A DNA stretch of 43,170 nt from Ruminococcaceae bacterium UBA1417. Lineage in GTDB: Bacteria > Bacillota > Clostridia > Oscillospirales > Acutalibacteraceae. The notes under the pieces are model-generated. The model did not search any database, was not told the origin of the DNA, and was given only the letters and a program-made list of their open reading frames with translations. The DNA is taken from NCBI GenBank assembly GCA_002305575.1, contig DBPP01000011.1, forward strand, positions 8,169 through 51,338, written 5' to 3'. A program made the translations under genes and the position numbers. Each line of letters opens with the position of its first letter. Position 1 is the first letter of the stretch. This document shows, piece by piece, positions 6,977-15,100 of this stretch.

Positions 6977-8815
6977 ATGAGCAAGAAAATTATTGCAGCG
7001 CTTCTCGCGCTGGCAATGACTGTCGGTCTGGCAGCTTGCGGCAACGGTGATTCGGGCACGTCGGATAGTTCCACCTCGGGTGACACTTCCACTTCGACGG
7101 GCACGTCGGATACCGATGACGGCGGCGATACCGCAGAAGCAGACGGCAGCGCATGGATCGCTGCGGACGACCTCGAGGACGACGCCGCGCCGGGCGAAAA
7201 TGACGACCGCGCGTTCGCGAAGTTTGACGAAGTCGTCGAAGTTCACTACGGCTATCAGATCGACCCGGTTGACACCACGCTTCCGGAAGGCGATTCCGTA
7301 GACAACAACCAGTACACAAGATATCTCGAAGAGAATTACAACATCAAGTTTGTTGCGGACTGGACGGCGGGTAACACCTCCGACTTCCAGCAGAAGGTTT
7401 CCCTGGCGATCGCTTCCGCTTCTCTGCCGGACGGCGTTATTGCTCCGACGAGAAACTACCTCGTACAGGCTGCGCGTTCTGACCTCCTCGCGGACCTCTG
7501 GACTGTGTTCAACGAGTATTCCTCGAAGCAGGTCAAGCAGATCGTTGAGACGACCGGTACTTCTCCGGAAGACTACCGCGCCATCACGAACGCGACGGTT
7601 GACGATGTGTTCTGCGCTCTGCCGAACATCACGGTGGACACGGACGGCGTTTACATCTACTTCATCCGCCAGGATTGGCTCGATGAGCTTGGCCTCGATG
7701 TGCCGAAGACTTATGACGAGCTCGAAGCAGCGGCAAAGGCTTTCATGGAAGAGGGCTACTCTCCGGATTATGCCATCGCTGGTATCGACAACGGCGGCAG
7801 AACCTATTCGAACTTCATGCAGTCCTCCAACAACGGCTACGGCTTTGACGCCCTCTATCAGGCATTTAACGCTACGCCGGGCTACTTCCTGAAGGACGAA
7901 AACGGTGAGATCTACTGGGGCACCACGACCGACGAGATGAAGGCGGCGGTCACGGAGCTGGCTGACTGGTATGCCCAGGGCCTCATCAACCCGGAAATCG
8001 GCGTTACGACGAACGGCGATAACGCGAACAACGTTAAGAACGGCACCTGCGGTATCTTCATGGGCCCGTGGTGGTCGCTCGGCTATGGCAACCCGGACTC
8101 CTTCAAGAACGATACGTCCGCTGACTGGCAGGCCTATCCGCTCTACACGAACGATGGCGAGTGGAACATCCACATGAAGGACATCGGCACGACCTACACG
8201 ATGGTTTCCAAGAACGCGTCTGAGGACGTGCAGAAGGCCATCATCATTGCGAACAACGTCCTCGTCCGCGACGAGTCCACGTTCGACACCTCCGTTGCGA
8301 TCGGCTGGTATCCGCTGCGCAACACGATGGCTGCGGCCGACGAGTGCGAGTATGAGTACGACGCGCTGATGAGCATCATCAAGGGCGAGACGACGCCGGA
8401 TCAGTATCAGATCGGTGGCGACCTCTACACGTCCCTCTACAAGAACCTCGGCAACGACGCGGCGACGCTCTCTGAGGTTATCTCTGAAGATTACGACGGC
8501 TCCGACATTCTCCATGTCACGGATTGCGACGTTATGACGAACAACGGCCAGTTCAACCGCTTCTATGCGCTGCTGGTTGGCGACCGTCCGTATGCGACAA
8601 TTGAGCCGGACAACAAGATCTATTCTGAAGTTTACTACACGCTCGATGGCATGGATGCTTACTGGACGCAGGTTTCCGACCTCGAAGACCAGACCATCCT
8701 CCAGATGATCACCGGCAAGAAGAGCATGGATGAGTGGGATCAGTTCTGCGCTGACTGGCATGCACAGGGCGGCGACCAGATCCTCCAGATCGTCGAAGAC
8801 TTCCTCGCTGAGTAA
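6977..8815 (+). CDS. Extracellular sugar-binding lipoprotein of an ABC importer (LplA/YtcQ type)
   Basis: A 612-residue solute-binding lipoprotein anchored outside the membrane. The signal peptide MSKKIIAALLALAMTVGLAA ends in a lipobox LAAC with the lipid-bearing C21. A Ser/Thr/Gly/Asp-rich linker (about residues 22-60) leads into a long binding domain; the size is well above the usual 400-450 residues and fits the LplA/YtcQ class found with LplB/YtcP permeases. Recognisable parts are FIRQDWLDELGLDVPKTYDE and the aromatic-rich GPWWSLGYGNPDSF segment, likely ligand-contacting. AAGGGGGAAAAACC precedes the ATG at 6977. It is first in an operon with the two permeases and is separated from them by a hairpin, a common way of keeping the binding protein more abundant. 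The sugar is unknown, probably an oligosaccharide. Confidence 0.9.
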   Translation: MSKKIIAALLALAMTVGLAACGNGDSGTSDSSTSGDTSTSTGTSDTDDGGDTAEADGSAWIAADDLEDDAAPGENDDRAFAKFDEVVEVHYGYQIDPVDTTLPEGDSVDNNQYTRYLEENYNIKFVADWTAGNTSDFQQKVSLAIASASLPDGVIAPTRNYLVQAARSDLLADLWTVFNEYSSKQVKQIVETTGTSPEDYRAITNATVDDVFCALPNITVDTDGVYIYFIRQDWLDELGLDVPKTYDELEAAAKAFMEEGYSPDYAIAGIDNGGRTYSNFMQSSNNGYGFDALYQAFNATPGYFLKDENGEIYWGTTTDEMKAAVTELADWYAQGLINPEIGVTTNGDNANNVKNGTCGIFMGPWWSLGYGNPDSFKNDTSADWQAYPLYTNDGEWNIHMKDIGTTYTMVSKNASEDVQKAIIIANNVLVRDESTFDTSVAIGWYPLRNTMAAADECEYEYDALMSIIKGETTPDQYQIGGDLYTSLYKNLGNDAATLSEVISEDYDGSDILHVTDCDVMTNNGQFNRFYALLVGDRPYATIEPDNKIYSEVYYTLDGMDAYWTQVSDLEDQTILQMITGKKSMDEWDQFCADWHAQGGDQILQIVEDFLAE

Positions 8816-8848
8816 TTTGTAACTCCCGTAGAGTAAAATCGGAAGAGT

Positions 8849-8878
8849 AAGGGCGCGGGCCACCAGCCCTGCGCCCTT
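8849..8878 (+). terminator. Intercistronic hairpin between binding protein and permeases
   Basis: AAGGGCGCGGGC pairs with GCCCTGCGCCCTT (one bulge), with no strong T run. It probably acts as a partial terminator or 3' mRNA stabiliser rather than a full stop. Confidence 0.6.
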
Positions 8879-8912
8879 GCTATTTACTAAGCGAATATAG
8901 GAGGAATCTGCT

Positions 8913-9821
8913 TTGGAAAAAAGAAAAATGCGTAAAGGCCTGCCGACCTGGGTGCATTACTCGATCATGTGCCTGCCGGGCTATGTCTGGCTGTTCATGT
9001 TCTCACTTGTGCCGATGGTTGGTATCGTCATGGCCTTCCAGAACTATAACCCCAGCAAGGGCTGGTTTGGCTCGCAATGGGTTGGCCTTGCAAACTTTGA
9101 ATACCTCTGGGTCATTCCGGACGCCAAGCGCGCGCTTTGGAATACGCTGATCATTGCTATTTCCAAGATCATTCTGAACATTATTGTGCCGATGGCCTTT
9201 GCACTGCTGCTCAACGAAGTGCAGAACATGAAGTATAAGAAGACCGTGCAGACGATCGTCTATCTGCCGCACTTCATCTCCTGGGTTCTGCTCGGCAACA
9301 TCATCACCAACATGCTCGGCACGAAGGGCATCCTGAACACCGTCCTCGGTGCGTTTGGTATGGAACCGGTTATGCCGATGACAGAGCCTTCCACGTTCCA
9401 GGGCCTTCTGGTTGGCACGGACGTTTGGAAAGAGTTCGGCTACAATGCGGTTATTTATCTTGCCGCGCTCACCGGCATCGACCTGAGCCTCTATGAGGCG
9501 GCGGCCATCGACGGCGCGAGCCGCTGGCAGTCCATCTGGCACATCACGCTGCCGGGCCTTGTCCCGACCGTTGTCCTGCTGACGACGCTGGCCATGGGCA
9601 ATGTCCTGAACGCCGGCTTCGACCAGGTCTTCAACATGTATAACCAGCTGGTCATGGAGACCGCGGATATCCTGGATACATACGTGTACCGTCTCGGTAT
9701 CGTAAAGCTGCAGTTCTCGTTGTCTACAGCTGCTGGCCTGTTCAAATCCGTCGTCAGTTTTGTCCTGGTTGTCACATCGTACAGCTTGGCATACAAGTTT
9801 GCGGATTACACCATTTTCTAA
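8913..9821 (+). CDS. ABC sugar importer permease (LplB/YtcP-partner type)
   Basis: A 302-residue membrane subunit of a carbohydrate importer (CUT1-like). It has an N-terminal basic segment, then PGYVWLFMFSLVPMVGIVMAF as the first membrane helix, about six helices in all, and the EAA coupling loop EAAAIDGASRWQSIWHITLP that docks the ATPase. The start is TTG at 8913: GGAGG ends 8 bases upstream, whereas the first in-frame ATG (8928) is 23 bases away. It lies between the lipoprotein and the second permease in one operon. No ATPase gene is nearby; in Firmicutes such importers usually share an MsmX-type ATPase encoded elsewhere (established for related systems, inferred here). Confidence 0.92.
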   Translation: MEKRKMRKGLPTWVHYSIMCLPGYVWLFMFSLVPMVGIVMAFQNYNPSKGWFGSQWVGLANFEYLWVIPDAKRALWNTLIIAISKIILNIIVPMAFALLLNEVQNMKYKKTVQTIVYLPHFISWVLLGNIITNMLGTKGILNTVLGAFGMEPVMPMTEPSTFQGLLVGTDVWKEFGYNAVIYLAALTGIDLSLYEAAAIDGASRWQSIWHITLPGLVPTVVLLTTLAMGNVLNAGFDQVFNMYNQLVMETADILDTYVYRLGIVKLQFSLSTAAGLFKSVVSFVLVVTSYSLAYKFADYTIF

Positions 9822-9839
9822 GAGAGGAGAGATATTTTT

Positions 9840-10727
9840 ATGGTTGAAACCAAAACCATTGGTTCCAGAGTTTTCAAAATCGTAAACTATATCATCCTCA
9901 CGATTTTGGCGATCAGCTGCCTGTATCCGCTGTGGTATGAACTCTGCATGTCCCTTTCCGATAAGCTGGCGGCTGAGGGCGGCCTTGTCACCCTGTATCC
10001 GATCGGCATCAACGTCGGCTCCTACGAATTGATCATGGGCGATGGCGCGTTCTGGAATTCCTTCATGATTTCCGTCGGCCGCGTTGTGCTCGGCACCATC
10101 TGGACGATGGTGGTCATCATCATGATGGCTTACCCGCTTTCGAAGAATTCGAGAGCCTATAAGCCGAGAGGCGTCCTGATGTGGATCCTCGTGTTCTGCA
10201 TGCTGTTCAACGGCGGTACGATTCCGTGGTTTATCACCGTCAAGCAGTATGGCCTGCTCGACAATTTTGCAGCGCTGATCTTTGCCGGTTCCGTTCCGGT
10301 GTTCAACGTGCTGCTGCTGATGAACTTCTTCCGCAACCTGCCCGCGGACATCGAAGAAGCCGCCCTCGTGGACGGTGCGGGTCCGTGGCGCATTCTGTGG
10401 CAGATTGTCGTTCCCTGCTCCGTGCCGGTTATCGCGACGGTCGTTCTGTTTACCTCCGTCAACTACTGGAACGAGTACTTCCAGGGCCTCGTTCTCATGA
10501 ACAACGAGAGCCATTACCCGCTGCAGACGTACATCCGTCAGATTACGGTTCAGATCCCGGTCGGCGTCACGCTGACGACCGAGCAGTATCAGCAGCTCGC
10601 CCAGAACTCCAACAAGTCTCTGGAAGCGGCGAAGGTCTTCATCGCGATGATCCCGATGCTTCTCGTCTATCCGTTCCTGCAGAAATACTTTGTTTCCGGT
10701 ATCACGCTTGGCGCTGTCAAGGGCTGA
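9840..10727 (+). CDS. ABC sugar importer permease (LplC/YtcP type)
   Basis: A 295-residue second membrane subunit of the carbohydrate importer. It starts MVETKTIGSRVFKIVNYIIL, with six predicted helices, and carries the EAA loop EEAALVDGAGPWRILWQIVVP and the family C-terminus PFLQKYFVSGITLGAVKG, typical of LplC/YtcP. GAGAGGAGAGA precedes the ATG, 18 bases after the first permease. The stop codon is just inside the converging flippase gene (11-base tail-to-tail overlap), and the operon terminator lies within that neighbour. Confidence 0.92.
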   Translation: MVETKTIGSRVFKIVNYIILTILAISCLYPLWYELCMSLSDKLAAEGGLVTLYPIGINVGSYELIMGDGAFWNSFMISVGRVVLGTIWTMVVIIMMAYPLSKNSRAYKPRGVLMWILVFCMLFNGGTIPWFITVKQYGLLDNFAALIFAGSVPVFNVLLLMNFFRNLPADIEEAALVDGAGPWRILWQIVVPCSVPVIATVVLFTSVNYWNEYFQGLVLMNNESHYPLQTYIRQITVQIPVGVTLTTEQYQQLAQNSNKSLEAAKVFIAMIPMLLVYPFLQKYFVSGITLGAVKG

Positions 10728-12282
10728 TTCCCGGTTCAGAAAACCGCTGTGCGGCTGCCTCTTTCGGAGGCAGCCGCTTTTTTTCGTCAATTTTTTGGAA
10801 AGCGAATTCCAGCAACGTGCGCATGGCGAGAAAGAAGATGGCGGCCAGGAAGGCCTGCAGGAGTACAAGCGGAATACCGGAAAGTGTGAACGGCGCGAGC
10901 GTCGCGCGGGCCATGCCTGCGGCGAGCAAGGCAAAAGCGGCGGGCAGCACGGCGTTTTTCATCACCCGGATGCGTACACGCGCGACCTTCAGCAGCCGGC
11001 GTACGCTCATCATCGCGTTGAAAATCGAGGAGAAAAAGAGAATCGCGATGTACGCATTCATTCCGGAAAAACGCATAAATGCCAGGATCAGCAGCACGCG
11101 CAGAAGGGAGTCGGTAAAATTGTATTTCATGGAATTGAGCTGCTCGTCAAGCCCTTTGAGAAGACTGTCCACCACGATGTCGAGGTACAAAAGCGGCACG
11201 AGCGGTGCGAGAATCCGCAGATACCCGCCGGATTCCGCGCTGCTGTAGAACGCTGTGCCCCAGTCTTCGCCGAAGGCGAAAAAAACGGCGCCGCAGAACA
11301 CGCCGAATTGGAGGGCAGCGCCGACGGCGCGCTCGGTAATGTGCGCCACGGCGCGGCGATGGTTTTGCTCAAATTCGCGCGCGATTTTCGGGATCAGGAG
11401 CGAGGCGAAAGAGGAAAGAAACGAAGAGGGGAAGAAAAGCATCGGCATGGCCATGCCTTGCAGCAGACCGTAAGACGCCATGGACTGCGCTTCAGTCAGG
11501 CCAAAACGCTTTAGCTCCCGTGGAATCAACAGGTTTTCACCGGTGGAGAGCAGGCTGCGGGCCGCGCTGGAAAGCGTGCAGGGCACGGCAATGTGAAACA
11601 TACCGTGCAGCACGCCCTGGGCCGGCGCCGTTTCCCGCGGTGTGTTGCGGCGCAGACTGCGCCGGTAGGCTATCCAACCGGTGAGAAAGGAAACGGCTTC
11701 TCCGAAGGTGGAGGCGAGCATAGCCGCAAGACACGCGGCCTCCATGCTCTGTGGCGCGAAATACCAGAAGAGCGCCACGGCGGCAAAAATCGTCAGAATC
11801 TGCTCTACGGCGTCGCTCAGCGCGGTGGAGGTGGATTCATCTACCGCCAGAAAATACCCCTTCATGCAGGTGCAAAGCGCCATGAAGGGCAGCCCCAACG
11901 CCAAAACGCGCAGGCTGCCCGCCGCACCGGCGTGACCGAGGATGACGGCCGCGGCAAAGTCGGAGAATACAAGCAGCAGCGCTGCGATGGTGCAGCTCAC
12001 GGTCAGGCAAAAGAGGAAGCATTTCGTCACGACGGAGCGCACGGTTTCACGTCGGTTTGTCGCGATGGCCGCCGTGACCATGCGTGTGACGGCCAGACTG
12101 ATGCCCGAGGTGGAGAGTGTGACCGCCAGCAGGAAAATGGAGAAAATCAGCTGGTAAAGCCCCATGCCCTCCGCACCGATCTTGGTGGAGAGGTACGCCC
12201 GGTAGCCGATGTTTGTCACACGGAAGAAGATGGAAAAGCCGGTCAGCAGGATGCCCTGCAAAAGAAATTTCTGTTTTGTCAT
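10717..12282 (-). CDS. SpoVB-like polysaccharide flippase (MOP superfamily)
   Basis: A 521-residue integral membrane protein with about 14 hydrophobic segments. The N-terminus (KFLLQGILLTGFSIFFRVTN, then YRAYLSTKIGAEGMGLYQL) is characteristic of stage V sporulation protein B and related lipid-linked oligosaccharide flippases. LLSTGENLLIPRELKRFGL and the following MASYGLLQGMAMP segment also match that group. GGGAGG lies before the ATG at 12282. The last residues (KKRLPPKEAAAQRFSEPGISP) are encoded by the converging operon's terminator hairpin and are probably not functional. The likely role is export of a cell-wall or spore-cortex precursor; an exact substrate cannot be assigned. Confidence 0.85.
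   Translation of the reverse strand: MTKQKFLLQGILLTGFSIFFRVTNIGYRAYLSTKIGAEGMGLYQLIFSIFLLAVTLSTSGISLAVTRMVTAAIATNRRETVRSVVTKCFLFCLTVSCTIAALLLVFSDFAAAVILGHAGAAGSLRVLALGLPFMALCTCMKGYFLAVDESTSTALSDAVEQILTIFAAVALFWYFAPQSMEAACLAAMLASTFGEAVSFLTGWIAYRRSLRRNTPRETAPAQGVLHGMFHIAVPCTLSSAARSLLSTGENLLIPRELKRFGLTEAQSMASYGLLQGMAMPMLFFPSSFLSSFASLLIPKIAREFEQNHRRAVAHITERAVGAALQFGVFCGAVFFAFGEDWGTAFYSSAESGGYLRILAPLVPLLYLDIVVDSLLKGLDEQLNSMKYNFTDSLLRVLLILAFMRFSGMNAYIAILFFSSIFNAMMSVRRLLKVARVRIRVMKNAVLPAAFALLAAGMARATLAPFTLSGIPLVLLQAFLAAIFFLAMRTLLEFAFQKIDEKKRLPPKEAAAQRFSEPGISP
10751..10784 (+). terminator. Terminator of the sugar importer operon, inside the converging flippase gene
   Basis: GCGGCTGCCTC pairs with GAGGCAGCCGC (loop TTTCG), followed by seven T. 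Confidence 0.88.
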
Positions 12283-12311
12283 AGAGCCTCCCGCCGCGGT
12301 GCAGGTTTACC

Positions 12312-12340
12312 TTGCAAGTTCCCGAACCGCGTTGTATAAT
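12312..12340 (+). promoter_or_regulatory. Promoter of prmA
   Basis: TTGCAA (12312-12317), a 17-base spacer and a consensus TATAAT (12335-12340), 34 bases before the chosen start codon. Confidence 0.75.
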
Positions 12341-12373
12341 GGAAACAACTCAACGTATGGGAGCGTGAAAAAT

Positions 12374-13315
12374 TTGACGGATTTCAGCCAGGTGAACGCG
12401 GATTGGACCGAGATCGCCGTGACCATTCCGGCCGAGGATACAGACAGGGCGGGAGACATCGCGCAGATGGTCGTGCCCTACGGCATTTATATTGAAGATT
12501 ATTCGCATTTAGAAGAAGAGGCGATGGAAATCGCCCATATTGATCTGATTGACGAGGAATTGCTGCAAAAGGACCGCACAAAGAGCATCATCCACGTATA
12601 CATCAGTCCGGAGGAGAATCCGGCGGAGGCCGTCTCTTTTTTGCGCGAACGTCTGGCGGCAGCGGCCATTCCGAACGAGATCACGTCGGCCAACTGTGCC
12701 GAAGAGGACTGGATCAACAACTGGAAAAAGTATTTTAAGCCGATCCCGGTCGGCAAGCGGCTGCTGGTCCGGCCGCTGTGGGAAGATGAATACGACGCCG
12801 GCGACCGTGCAGTGCTGCATCTGGAGCCGGGACTTGCGTTCGGCACGGGCACGCACGAGACGACGCGACTGTGCATGGAGCTTCTTGAAAAATACGTGAA
12901 GCCCGGCGACACGATGCTCGATATGGGCTGCGGCAGCGGTATTTTGTCTGTCGCGGGCCTGCTGCTCGGCGCAAAAAGTGCCGTCGGCGTGGACATCGAC
13001 CCGCTGGCGGTCAAGACCGCGGTGGCAAACGCCGAGGTCAACGGCGTGGCGGATCGATTTACCGGTATCTGCGGCAACCTCGCGGAAAAGGTCAGCGGCA
13101 CGTTTGACATTGTGGCGGCGAACATCGTCGCGGATGTCGTGATTCTCCTCACGCAAGACGCGCCGCGCTTTATGAAGCCCGACACCGTCTACATTCTCAG
13201 CGGCATCATTGACACGCGGGAGGACGATGTGCGCGCGTGCCTGGCGGAAAAATTTGAGCTGCTCGACCGGCGCGAGGAGAAGGGCTGGGTTGCGTTGGCG
13301 GCCAAACTGCGGTGA
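12374..13315 (+). CDS. prmA: Ribosomal protein L11 methyltransferase
   Basis: A 313-residue SAM-dependent methyltransferase that trimethylates ribosomal protein L11. An N-terminal ferredoxin-like substrate-binding region begins WTEIAVTIPAED; the linker carries EDWINNWKKYFKPIPVG; the catalytic domain has LEPGLAFGTGTHETTRLCME, the SAM motif DMGCGSGILSVAGLLLGA, VGVDIDPLAV and AANIVADVV in place of the NPPY-type motif, all typical of PrmA. The start is taken as TTG at 12374 because GGGAG lies 10 bases upstream; the in-frame GTG at 12365 is only one base from that site. In Firmicutes prmA often sits near dnaJ/rsmE; here it precedes a GNAT and an HD gene. Confidence 0.93.
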   Translation: MTDFSQVNADWTEIAVTIPAEDTDRAGDIAQMVVPYGIYIEDYSHLEEEAMEIAHIDLIDEELLQKDRTKSIIHVYISPEENPAEAVSFLRERLAAAAIPNEITSANCAEEDWINNWKKYFKPIPVGKRLLVRPLWEDEYDAGDRAVLHLEPGLAFGTGTHETTRLCMELLEKYVKPGDTMLDMGCGSGILSVAGLLLGAKSAVGVDIDPLAVKTAVANAEVNGVADRFTGICGNLAEKVSGTFDIVAANIVADVVILLTQDAPRFMKPDTVYILSGIIDTREDDVRACLAEKFELLDRREEKGWVALAAKLR

Positions 13316-13378
13316 GGCCATGCGCGCATAGGCCGGTATGACAGCGGTTATTCTAATCGTGAAAGGTGGGGAATAAAG

Positions 13379-14425
13379 GTGAAATTGATTTTGCCCGAAT
13401 GGGCGGACGAAGAACAGGTTGCGGCCTATCTGGCGGACTGGGGCGGCGAGACGATCATGCCCGCGGCATCGGACCCGAAGGGCCGGGACTACGCGACCTG
13501 GCTGTCCGATACAATTCGAATGCGCACGTCGCCGCCGCAGCCGCTCGTGCCGTCCACACTTCTGTTCCTGACGGACGATGCGGAAACGAAGCTTTTCGGC
13601 GCCATCGATATTCGCCACCGGCTGAACGATTACCTGCTGGCCTTTGGCGGCCATATCGGGTACGGCATTGTGCCGAGCGAGCGGAGAAAAGGGTACGCCA
13701 AGGTGCAGCTTGGCCTTGCGCTGCCGGTGGCGAAATCGCTCGGTCTGGCTCGCGTATTGATCACTTGCGACGACGGCAATGCGGGTTCCGCGCGGACAAT
13801 TGAGGCGCTCGGCGGCGTGCTCGAGGATAAGCGCGCGGAAAACGGCGCGCTGACCCGCCGGTACTGGATCGACATTCCACAGAAAACGCTCGAGACGGAA
13901 CGGCTGATTCTGCGCCAATGGACGCTGGACGATGCGGACGATATGTTTGCCTATGCGAAAAGCCCGCGCGTCGGTCCTTCGGCCGGCTGGAAGCCGCATG
14001 AGAGCCGCGCGGAATCGGTCGAAACGATCCGGAGTTGGCTGTGCGATCCGGCTTTTTGGGCCATTGAAGAAAAGGCGAGCGGGCGTGTGATCGGCTCCAT
14101 CGGCCTGCACAGGGACGAGATGTATTCGAATCCGCAGGCACGCAAGATCGGCTATGTACTGCGCGAGGAAAGCTGGGGCATGGGGTATATGCCTGAGGCG
14201 GTGCGCCGGCTCACATCGTTTGCGTTTGAAGAGCTGTGTATGGACGTGCTTTCGATCCGACATTATGCGTTTAACGACCGCTCTCGCCGCGTCATCGAGA
14301 AGTGCGGCTACCGCTACGAGGGTACGCTGCGACGCGCGGCAGCTATTTTTGACGGCTCCATCCATGACGAGCGGATATATTCCATGCTGCGGGAGGAGTA
14401 TTTTGCAGCCAGACGTGCCGTGTGA
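13379..14425 (+). CDS. Double-domain GNAT acetyltransferase
   Basis: A 348-residue protein made of two acetyltransferase folds. Residues 1-165 have the pattern GGHIGYGIVPSERRKGYAKV (acetyl-CoA loop) and CDDGNAGSARTIEALGG. Residues 168-348 form a RimJ/RimL-like domain beginning LETERLILRQWTLDDADDM, with IGYVLREESWGMGYMPEA and YAFNDRSRRVIEKCGYRYEG. Each half has the length of a full GNAT (about 165-180 residues), so this is a fusion or internal duplication of unlike members. The start is GTG at 13379 with AAAGGTGGGG about 9 bases upstream. It lies 63 bases after prmA and 60 before the HD gene, probably in one operon. The substrates are unknown; protein N-terminal, antibiotic or amino acid acetylation are all possible. 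Confidence 0.85.
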   Translation: MKLILPEWADEEQVAAYLADWGGETIMPAASDPKGRDYATWLSDTIRMRTSPPQPLVPSTLLFLTDDAETKLFGAIDIRHRLNDYLLAFGGHIGYGIVPSERRKGYAKVQLGLALPVAKSLGLARVLITCDDGNAGSARTIEALGGVLEDKRAENGALTRRYWIDIPQKTLETERLILRQWTLDDADDMFAYAKSPRVGPSAGWKPHESRAESVETIRSWLCDPAFWAIEEKASGRVIGSIGLHRDEMYSNPQARKIGYVLREESWGMGYMPEAVRRLTSFAFEELCMDVLSIRHYAFNDRSRRVIEKCGYRYEGTLRRAAAIFDGSIHDERIYSMLREEYFAARRAV

Positions 14426-14485
14426 TCGGCGAAAAGGGCCGCCCCCAAAGCGGTTTCCACCGGGACGCAGAAAAGGAGAAAGAGT

Positions 14486-14974
14486 ATGACGAATCTGTAT
14501 ACACTCATCACAAAAATGATGGCTTATGAGGATGGCTGTGTGGAACGTGTCAACCATTTCCTCAAGGTTTTCGCGTTTGCGCAGACGATCGCCGCAGGCG
14601 AAGGGCTCGATCGCGAAACGCAGGATATTCTGGAGGCTGCGGCTGTGACGCACGACATCGGCATTCGCGTCTGCTTTGAAAAGTACGGGCAGTGCGACGG
14701 TCCAAAGCAGGAGCAGGAGGGACCGCCCATTGCGGCGGCGATGCTGCCGGCCTGCGGCTATACGCCGGCGCAGTGCGCGCGGGTGTGCTACCTCATCGGC
14801 CACCACCATACCTACACCGATGTTGACGGCGCGGATTACCAGATTTTGATTGAGGCGGATTTCCTCGTCAATATATTTGAAAACGGCCTGACGCACGAGG
14901 CGGTGACGAAGGTGCGGGATAACATCTTCAAAACCAAAACCGGGAAAAAGCTTCTGACGGATCTGTATCTGTGA
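14486..14974 (+). CDS. HD domain phosphohydrolase
   Basis: A 162-residue single HD-domain protein. The metal-binding motif is built from H24 (VNHFLKV), H56-D57 (VTHDIGI), a GHHHTYTD segment near residues 104-111 and a later aspartate (LIEADFLVN). The fold fits small HD hydrolases acting on nucleotides or phosphorylated metabolites. AAAAGGAGAAAGAG precedes the ATG. It is the last gene of the prmA-GNAT-HD group. No fused sensor or output domain is present, so a signalling role is unproven. Confidence 0.85.
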   Translation: MTNLYTLITKMMAYEDGCVERVNHFLKVFAFAQTIAAGEGLDRETQDILEAAAVTHDIGIRVCFEKYGQCDGPKQEQEGPPIAAAMLPACGYTPAQCARVCYLIGHHHTYTDVDGADYQILIEADFLVNIFENGLTHEAVTKVRDNIFKTKTGKKLLTDLYL

Positions 14975-15010
14975 GATTCCCACAATTAAATTGCAAATTA
15001 AAAGAAATAT

Positions 15011-15039
15011 TTGACGGTAAAATAAAATGATGCTATACT
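15011..15039 (+). promoter_or_regulatory. Promoter of the carboxylesterase gene
   Basis: TTGACG (15011-15016), a 17-base spacer and TATACT (15034-15039), 61 bases before the start codon. Confidence 0.75.
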
Positions 15040-15100
15040 GTAAACGGTTAGGCTACAGCAATGGCATCATTTTTATTATTTTAAGGAGTTGTGATTCTGA

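Noticed and set aside
6779..8863. A 694-codon open frame on the minus strand opposite the lipoprotein gene.
   Set aside because: It is Arg/Val-rich, has no motif or ribosome site and mirrors a clear lipoprotein gene; it is a GC-driven shadow.
9003..10934. A 643-codon minus-strand frame opposite the two permease genes.
   Set aside because: His/Gln/Arg-rich shadow without domains; the plus strand carries two clear permeases.
12509..14983. An 824-codon minus-strand frame opposite prmA, the GNAT and HD genes.
   Set aside because: Spans three good genes and has no recognisable content.
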